From: Pseudomonas graminis
GTDB lineage: Bacteria; Pseudomonadota; Gammaproteobacteria; Pseudomonadales; Pseudomonadaceae
DNA length: 64,000 bases
Reading direction: 5' to 3'
NCBI RefSeq assembly: GCF_001705435.1
Contig: NZ_MDEN01000052.1
Location: 1 to 64,000, forward strand
Shown: one piece after another, positions 18,854-27,879 of the stretch
Numbering within the stretch: position 1 is the stretch's first letter
How the letters are laid out: the number at the start of each line of letters is the position of its first letter
The notes under the pieces: model-generated
Seen by the model: the letters and a program-made list of their open reading frames with translations, nothing else
The model's database searches: none
What the model was told of the DNA's origin: nothing
Made by a program: the position numbers and the translations under genes

Positions 18854-20503
18854 ATGCTGAACGTCAAAGCAGTTCGTCCCGAGTTTGTGACAGTGCTTGC
18901 CAGTGCCTTTTTATTGATCGGGTTTAACCTGACCCTCTGGCAGCATTTATTTGCAATTACTGACTCTGATGGTAAGGGCCTGTTGTTGCGTTGTGCTTTT
19001 GCGCTGATGGTGTTTTGTGCGTTTAATATTTTCTTCACGCTGTTAGCGTTCAAGCGCGTATTAAAACCGGTGTTGATCGTTATCTTTTTCGTCAGCGCCG
19101 GCGTGGCTTACTTCATGAGCCAATACGGCGTGATGATTGATTCGGGGATGTTTAGAAACTTCGCTGAAACCAATGTCACGGAAGTACGCGATTTGCTCTC
19201 GTTGAAGTTGCTCGCTTATTTGTTTTTTCTGGGTGTGGTGCCGTCGTTCATTCTTTTCAAAACACCGATTGCCTATCGCCGCTGGCCCCGTGAGTTGCTC
19301 AGCAAGGCGCTGGTGTCCGTGGTGTGCGCGGTCGCCATTGGCGGTGTTGCGTTGATGAATTACCAGGGGCTGTCATCGCTGTTTCGCAATCACCACGAGT
19401 TGCGCCTGATGGTGGTGCCAAGCAACTACCTGGCAGCGTCCGTGGGTTACTTGAGCGAGCAGGTCAAGTCGGCGCAGCGGCCGTTCGTGAGCATCGGTCA
19501 GGACGCCAAACTTGCCAGCGACTGGCAGCAGCACAAGCGCAAGTCGCTGACCGTGCTGGTGGTGGGTGAAAGCGCGCGGGCGGAGAACTTCGGCATCCTG
19601 GGTTACAACCGCGATACCACGCCCCAGCTGAGCAAGGAGCGCGGCCTGCTCACCTTTACGGATGTGCATTCCTGCGGCACGGAGACGGCGGTGTCGGTGC
19701 CGTGCATGTTTTCCAACATGGGCCGCAAGGATTACAACGCAACCACCGCGCGCAATGAAGAAGGCATGCTCGATGTGCTGAAACGCGCCGGGCTGGATGT
19801 GATCTGGCGGGACAACCAGTCGGGCTGCAAGGGCACCTGCGACCGGGTGACGTTGCAGGATGTCAGCAATCTCAAGGACCCGGTGCTGTGCGCCAACAAC
19901 GAGTGTCGCGATGAGATCCTGTTGCAGGGCCTGCAGAAGTTCATCGACACACTGGACAAGGACACCGTGCTGGTACTGCATCAGATGGGCAGTCATGGCC
20001 CTGAGTACTTCAAGCGTTATCCAAAAGAATTCGAGAAGTTCACCCCGGTGTGCGAAAGCAATGCGCTGAATAACTGTTCCCGGGAAAGTATCGTCAACGG
20101 TTATGACAATACATTGCTCTACACCGACCATGTACTGGCGTCGCTGATTGATATTCTTCGCAGCAATCAGGGCAAAGTGGACACGGCCATGGTGTATTTG
20201 TCCGACCACGGTGAGTCACTGGGTGAATACAACCTGTTCCTGCATGGCACGCCTTATGTGCTGGCGCCCGATCAACAGAAACATGTCCCGATGATTGCCT
20301 GGTTCTCCGAGAACTATCAGCAGTCATTCGCAGTGGATACCCATTGCCTGCAAAAAGAGCGCAATGCCCCTCTCAGTCAGGACAACCTGTTCCATTCGAT
20401 GCTGGGTCTGCTGCAAGTGCAGACAAAGGTCTATAACCCGGCGCTGGACATGTTCGCGGGTTGTCGGGGGATTTATACGGACGGGGTACTGGCCAATGAG
20501 TGA
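18854..20503 (+). CDS. eptA: Lipid A phosphoethanolamine transferase EptA
   Basis: A 549-residue inner-membrane enzyme with five N-terminal transmembrane segments (about residues 10-185) and a periplasmic sulfatase-fold domain. The nucleophile is Thr278 in GTETAVSVPCM, preceded by VVGESARAENF (metal-binding Glu). YLSDHGESLGE and FLHGTPY carry further zinc ligands. Cysteines expected for the domain's disulfides are present. The ATG at 18854 was chosen because it starts just before the first membrane helix. Such enzymes add phosphoethanolamine to lipid A and give polymyxin resistance. It overlaps the next gene by 8 nt, so the two form an operon. Confidence 0.9.
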   Translation: MLNVKAVRPEFVTVLASAFLLIGFNLTLWQHLFAITDSDGKGLLLRCAFALMVFCAFNIFFTLLAFKRVLKPVLIVIFFVSAGVAYFMSQYGVMIDSGMFRNFAETNVTEVRDLLSLKLLAYLFFLGVVPSFILFKTPIAYRRWPRELLSKALVSVVCAVAIGGVALMNYQGLSSLFRNHHELRLMVVPSNYLAASVGYLSEQVKSAQRPFVSIGQDAKLASDWQQHKRKSLTVLVVGESARAENFGILGYNRDTTPQLSKERGLLTFTDVHSCGTETAVSVPCMFSNMGRKDYNATTARNEEGMLDVLKRAGLDVIWRDNQSGCKGTCDRVTLQDVSNLKDPVLCANNECRDEILLQGLQKFIDTLDKDTVLVLHQMGSHGPEYFKRYPKEFEKFTPVCESNALNNCSRESIVNGYDNTLLYTDHVLASLIDILRSNQGKVDTAMVYLSDHGESLGEYNLFLHGTPYVLAPDQQKHVPMIAWFSENYQQSFAVDTHCLQKERNAPLSQDNLFHSMLGLLQVQTKVYNPALDMFAGCRGIYTDGVLANE

Positions 20504-21155
20504 GCCCCTCGGCAAAAAAATACACGTCGACGCGTACGTGGGCGGGCACGAACACACCCTCAGTCGACGTCTGAGTCTGTGGCGCGATGCGCAGTTGGCA
20601 CGGAGGGCGTTGCGTGATGCGGGCGAGCCTGGACTGGTGCTGGACGTGCCGTCGGGTTCGGGGCGTTTCTGGCCGGTGCTGGCCGAACATGCCAATCGGG
20701 TGATCCTCGCGGCCGATCCGTCTACCGACAGGCTGGCGCTCGCCGAGGCGCAGTCATCCAACGAAGTGCGCAAGCGCATCCGCACATTCCAGAGCTCGGC
20801 GTTTTCCATCGGCCTGTCCGGCAACGCGGTGGACTGCATTTTCTGCATGCGATTGTTCCATCACCTGGCCGACAGCGAAAAACGCGGCGCGATTCTCGAC
20901 GAGTTCCATCGGGTAACCCGCGACACGGCCATCGTCGGGCTGTGGGTGGACGGTAACGTCAAAGCCTGGCGTCGCAAACGGCAGCAGGGTCGACTGGACG
21001 CCGGCATGTCTGCGCCCCGCAATCGATTCGTGGTGTGCCGCAGCGACATTGAATCCGAGTTCGCGCGGGCGGGTTTCAGAATCGTCGATCACCACGACTT
21101 TCTGCCCGGCTACGCCATGTGGCGTGTGTACGTGCTGCGCAAGGCGGGCCAGTGA
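20496..21155 (+). CDS. Class I SAM-dependent methyltransferase coupled to eptA
   Basis: A 219-residue protein with motif I LVLDVPSGSGRFWPVL at about residues 48-63, AADPSTDRL at the end of strand 2 and IFCMRLFHHLADS as motif IV. The ATG overlaps the last 8 bases of eptA in a shifted frame, so translation is probably coupled. Its substrate is unknown. The tie to eptA suggests a cell-envelope or lipid target, but this is inference only. Confidence 0.75.
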   Translation: MSEPLGKKIHVDAYVGGHEHTLSRRLSLWRDAQLARRALRDAGEPGLVLDVPSGSGRFWPVLAEHANRVILAADPSTDRLALAEAQSSNEVRKRIRTFQSSAFSIGLSGNAVDCIFCMRLFHHLADSEKRGAILDEFHRVTRDTAIVGLWVDGNVKAWRRKRQQGRLDAGMSAPRNRFVVCRSDIESEFARAGFRIVDHHDFLPGYAMWRVYVLRKAGQ

Positions 21156-21295
21156 TCAGTGATCGGATGGACGGTCGTTGCCGCGGCGGCTATTTGCGCG
21201 CTTCAAAGATGAAGTTGTTCGAGACTTGCAGGACGGATGCCCGGTAACCGCTTGTAGCGATATATACTGCGCGCCATTCTTCGAGGGAGAGCCGT

Positions 21296-22429
21296 GTGGC
21301 CATCGATATTCACTGGATTCGCGACGACCATAGCCTCGCCGAACATTGCGCACAGTGGCAGACACTGTCCTACGTCGCGCTCGACACCGAATTCATGCGG
21401 GTCGACACCTTTTATCCCATCGCCGCGCTGTTGCAGATCGGCGACGGTTCACGCGCTTACCTGATCGACCCGTTGCTGATAAGCGACTGGAAACCTCTGG
21501 CCGCGCTGCTGGAAAACCCTGACGTCATCAAAGTCGTTCACGCCTGCAGCGAGGACCTCGAGGTGCTGTTGCGCCTGACCGGCAGTCTGCCGGCGCCGCT
21601 GTTCGACACGCAACTGGCTGCGGCCTACCTGAACCTCGGGTTCTCGATGGGTTATTCGCGTCTGGTCCAGGACGTGCTGAACATCGACCTGCCGAAAGGC
21701 GAGACCCGTTCTGACTGGCTGCAGCGCCCACTTTCGGAAACCCAGATCAGCTACGCCGCCGAAGACGCCGTGCACCTGGCGGAGGTGTACAACCTGCTGC
21801 GTCCGCGTCTGTCCGATGAAAAGTACGCCTGGGTGCTGGAGGACGGTGCCGAGCTGGTCGCCAATCTGCGCCGCGAAACCGATCCGTATGACGCTTACCG
21901 CGACGCCAAGCTGGCGTGGAAGCTGTCCCGGGCGCAACTCGCCGTGCTGCGTGAGCTCTGTGCCTGGCGCGAGCAGCAGGCGCGCCTGCGCAATCAGCCA
22001 CGCAACCGCGTGTTGCGCGAGCACTCGCTGTGGCCGCTGGCAAAATCCCAGCCGGACAACCTCTCCGCGCTGGCGAAAATCGATGATATGCACCCCAAGA
22101 CCGTGCGTCAGGACGGCGAGTTTCTGCTCGACCTGATCAAAAAAGCCGGCAGCGTGTCGCCGGATCTGTGGCCGCCCGCGTTGCCGGAGCCGTTGCCGAT
22201 CGAGGCTTCAAGCGTGCTGAAGAGCTTGCGCGTCATTGGCCAGCAGCAAGCCGAGCGCCTCGACATGGCCCCGGAATTGATGCTGCGCAAAAAGACTCTC
22301 GAAGCCCTGCTCAAGACCGGTTACCCAGACGGTCCCTATAAATTGCCCGAATCGCTGCGTGGCTGGCGCCGCGAATTGATGGGCCAGATGCTGCTCGACA
22401 GCCTGGCCAATGCCGGAGAACAGCCTTGA
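21296..22429 (+). CDS. rnd: Ribonuclease D
   Basis: A 377-residue 3'-5' exoribonuclease that trims tRNA precursors. The DEDDy exonuclease domain fills the first 170 residues ([30 protein letters not shown] and the Tyr motif YAAEDAVHL). An HRDC domain follows at about 210-290 ([10 protein letters not shown]). It starts with GTG at 21296, supported by GGGAGAG. TATACT at 21263-21268 could be a -10 box, but no good -35 is seen. It overlaps ycgL by 4 nt. Confidence 0.95.
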   Translation: MAIDIHWIRDDHSLAEHCAQWQTLSYVALDTEFMRVDTFYPIAALLQIGDGSRAYLIDPLLISDWKPLAALLENPDVIKVVHACSEDLEVLLRLTGSLPAPLFDTQLAAAYLNLGFSMGYSRLVQDVLNIDLPKGETRSDWLQRPLSETQISYAAEDAVHLAEVYNLLRPRLSDEKYAWVLEDGAELVANLRRETDPYDAYRDAKLAWKLSRAQLAVLRELCAWREQQARLRNQPRNRVLREHSLWPLAKSQPDNLSALAKIDDMHPKTVRQDGEFLLDLIKKAGSVSPDLWPPALPEPLPIEASSVLKSLRVIGQQQAERLDMAPELMLRKKTLEALLKTGYPDGPYKLPESLRGWRRELMGQMLLDSLANAGEQP

Positions 22430-22719
22430 AACATATTTGCTCCATCTACCGCAGCCCGCGCAGGAACGAAATGTACCTGTATGTCCTCAAGAGCGACGCT
22501 CTGGAGCGTGTGCCTGAAGAATTGCTGACTGCGTTCGGCAAGCCGCAGCACGCTTTCAACCTGGTCCTGTCGCCAGAACGCGCTCTGGCCCGTGAAGACA
22601 TTCATGCGGTGCTCGCCAACCTGGAAAAGCAGGGTTACCACCTGCAGATGCCACCGGCCGAAGACGATTACATCGAGCACCTGCCCGAAGAGCTGCTGCG
22701 CCGCAACGATCCGATGTGA
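22426..22719 (+). CDS. YcgL domain-containing protein
   Basis: A 97-residue protein of the YcgL family ([17 protein letters not shown] near the N-terminus and [18 protein letters not shown] near the end). The TTG start overlaps the rnd stop (TTGA) and has GGAGA upstream. Function is unknown; in many gamma-proteobacteria it lies beside rnd, minCDE or ycgN. Confidence 0.88.
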   Translation: MKHICSIYRSPRRNEMYLYVLKSDALERVPEELLTAFGKPQHAFNLVLSPERALAREDIHAVLANLEKQGYHLQMPPAEDDYIEHLPEELLRRNDPM

Positions 22720-22850
22720 TCGATTTCTGACCCTGCAATCCACCGCAGGGGTACACCGGACCGTTGCATGCGTCAGACCTGACCGGCTCAATCGAGCGCG
22801 GTCCGGAACGCTGCGCGGTCGCATGCCCCGTTTATTCGAGTTTTGAAGCC

Positions 22851-23783
22851 ATGCGCGTTCTGATCGCCGAACACGATTATCCCGTATACACCGAACTCCT
22901 CCGCCAGGCGGCCCCCGAAATCGAAGTGTTGAGCAGCGGTCACTCCGCTGAACTGTCGAAAATGGCCGCCGAGGCGCCGATCTGGCTCGGTCAGCCTGAC
23001 CTGCTGGCGAATCTGCTGCGCCAGGGCCACAAACCGAAATGGCTGCAATCGACCTGGGCCGGCATCACGCCGCTGCTGGCAGACGGGCTGTACCGCGACT
23101 ATCAACTGACCCGCGCCGTCGGCATCTTCGGTCAGGTGATGGCTGAATTCGTGCTGACCTACATGCTGGTGCATGAGCGTGAGGTGCTGGCGCGGTTGGT
23201 CAGTCAGGTCGAGCGCAAGTGGGACAACCGCATGGGCCGCAGCCTGTCCGGACGCAAGGCGTTGATCGTGGGGACGGGCGACATTGGCCGCTGCGTGGCG
23301 CAGTTCCTCGTGCCGTTCGGCGTTGAGCTGTATGGCGTTGCGTCGAGTGCGCGGACCGAAGCGCCGTTCGTTGAGGTGGCCGCGCTGGAGGACCTGCCGC
23401 GTCTGGTGGCCGAGGTCGATTTCGTCATCAACCTGCTGCCCAACACGCCGCAGACCCAGGACCTCTACAACGCCAAACTGTTTGCCGGCTTCAAGCCCTC
23501 GGCGTTGTTCATCAACGTCGGGCGGGGCACGGCGGTGGTGGATGCGGATCTGGTCGAAGCGCTGAAAGAAGGGCATCTGGCGGGGGCGGTCATTGACGTC
23601 TGCCGGCAGGAGCCATTGCCCCAGCGTCACCCGTTCTGGACGGCATGGGGCCTGTTGCTCACCGGTCACAGCTCGGCGCCGACCTCGCCGCCGGCGATGA
23701 CTCAGCTGTTCGTGGACAACCTCAAGGCCTATACCGCCGGCGAGGCATTGCGCGGCGAAGTGGATTTCGCCAAGGGGTATTGA
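22851..23783 (+). CDS. D-2-hydroxyacid dehydrogenase (glyoxylate/hydroxypyruvate reductase-like)
   Basis: A 310-residue protein of the D-2-hydroxyacid dehydrogenase family. The NAD(P)-binding motif VGTGDIG lies at about residues 140-146. The catalytic Arg is in INVGRGTAV, Glu in CRQEPLP and His in LTGHSSAPT. It resembles GhrA-type reductases that act on glyoxylate or hydroxypyruvate. It separates ycgL and ycgN in the same direction; the upstream gap of 131 bp suggests its own promoter. Confidence 0.85.
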   Translation: MRVLIAEHDYPVYTELLRQAAPEIEVLSSGHSAELSKMAAEAPIWLGQPDLLANLLRQGHKPKWLQSTWAGITPLLADGLYRDYQLTRAVGIFGQVMAEFVLTYMLVHEREVLARLVSQVERKWDNRMGRSLSGRKALIVGTGDIGRCVAQFLVPFGVELYGVASSARTEAPFVEVAALEDLPRLVAEVDFVINLLPNTPQTQDLYNAKLFAGFKPSALFINVGRGTAVVDADLVEALKEGHLAGAVIDVCRQEPLPQRHPFWTAWGLLLTGHSSAPTSPPAMTQLFVDNLKAYTAGEALRGEVDFAKGY

Positions 23784-23786
23784 GCA

Positions 23787-23916
23787 CTTCCCGGCTGAAA
23801 CCGGTCCTGCTGACACAGCGATGAGTGGGACCGGCTTCAGCCGGGAAGAGGCCCGTGTGTACGCCATCCAGTTTGCGGCGTGCCGCCGACGCCCTCCCGG
23901 CTAAAGCCGATCCCAC
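23787..23916. repeat. REP cluster, CTTCCCGGCTGAAGCCGGTCC family
   Basis: Three copies lie at 23787-23810 (forward), 23825-23848 (inverse) and 23893-23916 (forward, degenerate). They begin 4 bp after the stop of the dehydrogenase gene. The rest of 23784-24135 holds only the ycgN promoter. Confidence 0.85.
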
Positions 23917-24066
23917 TAAAACCCAGCGTCCAGCCCTTACAAACTGAAATCCCCTTCAGCCGCCCGTTCAGCCAGCGGCCGACGCGGGCTCGGCGTTTCG
24001 CGGACCGCATTACCCCGCCAAAGCAGGTCCAGCCGGAGGAACGCGTTTACCGACAGTCGCCAATGC

Positions 24067-24095
24067 TTGGCCCAAATGACTTGTGCCTCTAGACT
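24067..24095 (+). promoter_or_regulatory. Probable sigma-70 promoter for the ycgN-like gene
   Basis: TTGGCC (24067-24072) and TAGACT (24090-24095) are separated by 17 bp, 40 bp upstream of the start codon. Confidence 0.55.
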
Positions 24096-24135
24096 GGCGG
24101 CCTTTCATTGCCCCACAGCTGTTTGCGCGAGAACC

Positions 24136-24585
24136 ATGGCCGCCATCGTAGAACCCTTCTGGATACGCAAAACCCTTGAACAGCTCGATGCAGTCGAGTG
24201 GGAGTCGCTGTGTGACGGCTGCGGTTTGTGCTGTCTGCAAAAGCTCGAGGACGAGGACGACGGCAGCGTTTATTACACGCGCATTGCCTGCAAGCTGCTG
24301 GATCTGAAGACCTGCGCCTGCACTGACTACCCGAATCGTCGCGCCCAGGTCCCGGACTGCATTCAGCTGACGCCGGGAAAGGCTGATGAATTCAAGTGGT
24401 TGCCGCCCACCTGCGGCTATCGGCTGGTCAGCGAGGGCAAGGACTTGCCGCTCTGGCACCACCTGGTGTGCGGGGACCGGGAACAGGTGCACAAGCAGCG
24501 TATTTCTCAGTCCGGCCGCATGCTCAGCGAAGGCAGCGTGCCGGAGGACGACTGGGAGGATTATCTGATTTTTCGTGCGGGCTAA
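24136..24585 (+). CDS. YcgN family cysteine-cluster protein (UPF0260)
   Basis: A 149-residue protein with the Cys-rich motif CDGCGLCC (Cys26, 29, 32, 33), further cysteines in [15 protein letters not shown] and PTCGYRL, and a final one in LVCGDRE. The pattern is that of the YkgJ/YcgN zinc- or iron-chelating family; function is unknown. The link with ycgL matches E. coli synteny. Confidence 0.9.
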   Translation: MAAIVEPFWIRKTLEQLDAVEWESLCDGCGLCCLQKLEDEDDGSVYYTRIACKLLDLKTCACTDYPNRRAQVPDCIQLTPGKADEFKWLPPTCGYRLVSEGKDLPLWHHLVCGDREQVHKQRISQSGRMLSEGSVPEDDWEDYLIFRAG

Positions 24586-24591
24586 AGCAAA

Positions 24592-24628
24592 AAGCTCGTG
24601 GGGCTGTCGGTTCAGCCGTCACGAGCTT
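24592..24628 (-). terminator. Terminator for the DUF2892 gene
   Basis: On the minus strand AAGCTCGTG and CACGAGCTT pair across 19 bases and are followed by TTTGCTTT. The same hairpin may also end the ycgN-like transcript. Confidence 0.6.
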
Positions 24629-24647
24629 GCGTGCGATGCAGCGTGGA

Positions 24648-25019
24648 TCAGACGCCTTTCGGACCTTTCAACGCGTCGGCGCCGGTGTCGACAGCGTCTT
24701 CTACAGCGACTTCAGCCTTGGTCTTCAGCTTGCTCAGCTCGGCGCCGGCTTCTTCGATGCGCGAACGGGCCACGTCCATCTCGCTGCGGCTTTTGTCGAT
24801 CAGCGCTTTGGCCGAGCAGTGGCCGGTAATGCCACGGGCCAGAACGGCACCGCCGATTGCCAGTTGCACCAGACCAAAGATCCCGCCGCGGCGCAGACCC
24901 TTGCCCATCATCAGTACACCACCTGCCAGTGAGCCAATTCGCTCCCAGCCCTGTACGTTCTGCTCCGGGTAATCGTGCAAAGGTCGTTCGATGCGTTCAA
25001 TGATCGGGGTGTCGCTCAT
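24648..25019 (-). CDS. DUF2892/YgaP-like transmembrane domain protein
   Basis: A 123-residue protein. A DUF2892-type membrane hairpin (NVQGWERIGSLAGGVL, then FGLVQLAIGGAVLARG) fills residues 20-70. An amphipathic, charged helix rich in Lys, Glu and Ala follows to the end and may form a coiled coil. It is a small inner-membrane protein of unknown role. Confidence 0.75.
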   Translation of the reverse strand: MSDTPIIERIERPLHDYPEQNVQGWERIGSLAGGVLMMGKGLRRGGIFGLVQLAIGGAVLARGITGHCSAKALIDKSRSEMDVARSRIEEAGAELSKLKTKAEVAVEDAVDTGADALKGPKGV

Positions 25020-25104
25020 GATGCGTTCTCCGTGAAAGGTAGGGTCCTTAAAGCTGACTGTCAGCAGCGCAAACTGTTCAATGCGTTTTGTCAGCGCGCG
25101 GACG

Positions 25105-25593
25105 TCAGGTGCGATCGGTTTCCCGTCCGAACTGCGGGCCGGAGCGGGTGTTGATGCCTTTGGCCATGCGGTCGTAAAGCACGACGTTGACCGTCGCGGC
25201 GAGGTTCATGCAGCCCGTCGTGGGGATGTACACCACGTCTTCGCACCAATCGCGGATTTCCTTATCCAGTGAACCGTCTTCCGGGCCGAAGATGTAAATC
25301 GCGCGATCCGGGTGGGTGTACTCGGGCAGCGCCCGTGCGCCTTCGACCAATTCCACGGCCACCGGCACGCAGCCCAGCGGGATGATCTTTCTCAGGTCAT
25401 CGATGCCGATCAGCGGAATGTCCTGATGAATCTTTTTGGTGTCGGTGACGAAATCACGCGCACGCTCATAGCGCTTGCCGGTATAGAACACCGACGCCAC
25501 GCCATAGCAGCCTGCTGCGCGCATCACCGAACCGACGTTTTCCGGGGATTTGGGATTGAACAAGCCGATGCAGGCATAGCGTTTGTTGGCCAC
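25105..25593 (-). CDS. SpoU/TrmH-type RNA methyltransferase
   Basis: A 162-residue SPOUT methyltransferase, short like TrmL. It shows NPKSPENVGSVMRAAGC (motif 1), IYIFGPEDGSL (motif 2) and IPTTGCMNLAATVNVVLYD (motif 3, the knot and SAM loop). It lacks the extra N-terminal domain of larger TrmH proteins. The target is probably a tRNA or rRNA ribose 2'-O; which nucleotide is not evident. Confidence 0.85.
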   Translation of the reverse strand: MANKRYACIGLFNPKSPENVGSVMRAAGCYGVASVFYTGKRYERARDFVTDTKKIHQDIPLIGIDDLRKIIPLGCVPVAVELVEGARALPEYTHPDRAIYIFGPEDGSLDKEIRDWCEDVVYIPTTGCMNLAATVNVVLYDRMAKGINTRSGPQFGRETDRT

Positions 25594-25642
25594 GGGGGAG
25601 GGTGCTCATCAGAGAAAGCGCAGGATTATAGGGGAAAGAAGC

Positions 25643-25743
25643 AGCGGCAAGTTTCAAGCTTTAAGCTGCAAGAGGCGGTGAACGGTGGCCCGACAGACGC
25701 CGCTGTGCTTTTACTTGCCGCTTGCCGCTCAAAACTTGCAGCT
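25643..25743. repeat. AAGCTTTAAGCTGCAAG/CTTGCCGCTTGCCGC heptamer-type repeat
   Basis: AGCGGCAAGTTTCAAGCTTTAAGCTGCAAG is followed in inverse sense by CTTGCCGCTTGCCGCTCAAAACTTGCAGC. It is the same element type as at 5424-5499. Confidence 0.6.
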
Positions 25744-25749
25744 CATTCC

Positions 25750-26121
25750 TCAGTCTTTCTTCATCAACCCGGCCAGCGCGGCGAACGGGTTGTGGGTGGC
25801 CTTGGCGGCTTTCGGGCTGCTGGTCGAGCTTTCCGAGAAGTACTGCTGATCGGTGTAGCGCGAATGTTCGTTGTCGTGGCAGTACAGGCACAGCAGCTCC
25901 CAATTGGAGCCGTCCTGGGGATTGTTGTCATGGTTGTGGTCGCGGTGGTGAACGGTCAACTCGCTGAGGCGTTTACCGGCAAATTCCCGGGCGCAGCGGC
26001 CGCAGACGTGGGGGTACATACGCAGGGCTTTGTCGCGGTAACCCATTTCGCGATCACGCTGGGCATCGGCGAGGATGCGGTCCAGTTTGGAAGTATTGGT
26101 TGGCGTGTTGGCCGAACTCAT
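25750..26121 (-). CDS. YajD family HNH nuclease
   Basis: A 123-residue protein with an HNH fold. CGRC and CLYCHDNEH provide zinc cysteines, and LTVHHRDHNHDNN is the catalytic His segment. It is a small stand-alone HNH protein conserved in gamma-proteobacteria; no biological substrate is established. Confidence 0.85.
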   Translation of the reverse strand: MSSANTPTNTSKLDRILADAQRDREMGYRDKALRMYPHVCGRCAREFAGKRLSELTVHHRDHNHDNNPQDGSNWELLCLYCHDNEHSRYTDQQYFSESSTSSPKAAKATHNPFAALAGLMKKD

Positions 26122-26191
26122 GGCGTCACCTGTTTCGTGTTCTGTTGGCGATGGAGAGCAATGCAGGCAAGTCTAGCGCTTTGCCCGTCGA

Positions 26192-26878
26192 TCAGCCCTT
26201 CAGTTTTTCAGCGATCCAGATGGTATGCCGTGTGCCCTTGTTGCCGTGGGCGTAGACCTTGACCTCTTCAGCCTTGAAACCGGCCTTGCGCAGTTTGTCG
26301 CTGAAGGCCGCATCGGCGCTGGCGGACCACACGGCCAGCACGCCTTTTGGGCGTAGCGCGCTGGCACAGGCCGCAAGACCGCCGGCCGAATACAGCCAGC
26401 TGTTGGACTTTTGCGTCAGGCCTTCGGGGCCGTTGTCGACGTCCAGCATGATCGCGTCAAAGCCCTGGGGTTCGGCTTTCAGCACTTGAGCGACGTCCTG
26501 TACCACCACCTTGGCGCGCGGGTCCTGCAACGGATTGCCCGATTTCTCGCCCAGCGCGCTGCGGTTCCACTCCACCACGCCGGGCACCAACTCGGCGACT
26601 ACTACTTCGCCGTTCTTGCCCAGGTGCTTGAGTGCCGACGCCAGGGTGAAGCCCATGCCCAATCCGCCGATCAGCACCCGCGGGTTAAGGCGGGCAGCGA
26701 CCTTCTTGCACGGTATTTCGGCCAGGGCGTCTTCGGAGCCGTGCATGCGCGTGTTCATCAACTGGCCGCCGTCGCCGCCCTGTATCTTGATGACAAAATC
26801 TTCGCCGTACTCGAACAGGCACAAGGCGCCGCCGTCATCAGGGATCGGAGTGGTGTCGAGCAGAACAAAACGTTTCAT
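26192..26878 (-). CDS. Spermidine synthase-like methyltransferase-fold protein
   Basis: A 228-residue protein with a Rossmann core: RVLIGGLGMGFTLASAL (motif I), VVVAELVPGVVEWNR (strand 2) and DAIMLDVDNGPEGL (motif IV). This is the layout of the spermidine synthase-like group. It lacks the N-terminal domain of true SpeE and is probably not a polyamine enzyme. The ATG at 26876-26878 is chosen from the conserved start MKRFVLLDTTP. Confidence 0.75.
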   Translation of the reverse strand: MKRFVLLDTTPIPDDGGALCLFEYGEDFVIKIQGGDGGQLMNTRMHGSEDALAEIPCKKVAARLNPRVLIGGLGMGFTLASALKHLGKNGEVVVAELVPGVVEWNRSALGEKSGNPLQDPRAKVVVQDVAQVLKAEPQGFDAIMLDVDNGPEGLTQKSNSWLYSAGGLAACASALRPKGVLAVWSASADAAFSDKLRKAGFKAEEVKVYAHGNKGTRHTIWIAEKLKG

Positions 26879-26989
26879 GGATAACTCGTCAAAAGGGTAG
26901 GGCCGCATGCAGCGCAATTTGTCAGAGCGCGATGGGTTGCGCAGGAGTAGCCTGAGCGGTAAGCGAAAGATTGGCAGGGGAGGCCAACG

Positions 26990-27277
26990 ATGAAGTGCTC
27001 CATTCTACTGACGATTGTCATCACTGTGCTCGGCGCGTCGCAAGCGTCTGCCGAGAGCCTGCAGCCTGTTCTGAATACACCCGAGCCCATCGCGGCTTCC
27101 GAGGGTTCGCCCGGCACCGCGACGCCAACGCCGTACCCGCAAGTGGCACCGCCGGGCGTTCCCCATGCAGGCGGGCAAGGCAACCCGCCGTTATTGCCGA
27201 AGATTCCCCAGCCAGGTCCGCCAAAGGACGATGAGCCATTGCCCGGCTTGCAGCCGTCGGCCAAGCCCAGTCCCTGA
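26990..27277 (+). CDS. Small secreted proline-rich protein of unknown function
   Basis: A 95-residue protein. A Sec signal peptide (MKCSILLTIVITVLGASQASA) is followed by about 74 mature residues rich in proline and glycine, with no cysteine and no known domain. A strong GGGGAGG lies 7 nt before the ATG, and third codon positions are GC-rich like its neighbours, supporting a real gene. It probably goes to the periplasm and is intrinsically disordered. Confidence 0.6.
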   Translation: MKCSILLTIVITVLGASQASAESLQPVLNTPEPIAASEGSPGTATPTPYPQVAPPGVPHAGGQGNPPLLPKIPQPGPPKDDEPLPGLQPSAKPSP

Positions 27278-27293
27278 CTCACGCTCGACGCTC

Positions 27294-27761
27294 TCAATCC
27301 TGCTGCGTCACCACCTGGCCGTCCATCATGCGCAGCCGCTTCGACATGGCCACCGCGATCGCGCGGATGATCTTCGCCGCCACTTTCGGTGCCTCGTTGA
27401 GCATCTTTTCCAGCGAATCCTTGCCCAGATTCAGCAGGTAGCACGACGATGCGGCGATGCATGTGGCCGAGCGGCGTTCGCCGTCCAGCACCGCCATTTC
27501 GCCAAACGCTCTGCCGCTGCGCAGTAAGGCGGTCTCCACCGGTTGGCCGTCGCTGTTGAGCTTCTGCACCGACACCGTGCCCGAATGAATAATGCACATG
27601 AACGTGCCCGCGTCGCCCTCGTTGAAGATCGCGTCGCCTTTTTCAATGCTGCTGATGCTGAAGTACCCCGCAGCGGCGGCGAATTCTGCAGGCGTCAGGG
27701 CTATGAACAGACCGCAGTCCATCAGCATGTCGCGGATTTCTTTGTTGAGTAATGTAGACAT
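27294..27761 (-). CDS. Cyclic nucleotide-binding domain protein
   Basis: A 155-residue protein consisting almost wholly of a CRP-like cNMP-binding beta-barrel: FNEGDAGTFMCIIHSGTV, then the phosphate-binding cassette FGEMAVLDGERRSATC, then the C-helix. The cassette has the Gly-Glu and Arg residues needed for nucleotide binding. There is no DNA-binding or catalytic domain, so it may work as a stand-alone sensor or adaptor. The start at 27761 is preferred although its ribosome site is weak. Confidence 0.8.
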   Translation of the reverse strand: MSTLLNKEIRDMLMDCGLFIALTPAEFAAAAGYFSISSIEKGDAIFNEGDAGTFMCIIHSGTVSVQKLNSDGQPVETALLRSGRAFGEMAVLDGERRSATCIAASSCYLLNLGKDSLEKMLNEAPKVAAKIIRAIAVAMSKRLRMMDGQVVTQQD

Positions 27762-27879
27762 GGCGAGTTCTTGTTGAGTGTTCAGGGAGATTGCGTGAAG
27801 CACTGGCTGGCGTGAGAGCAGCCCCGGACTTTACAGCGTCCGGGGCTTGCCATGTGACACACCACTCGCGCAGATTTCG

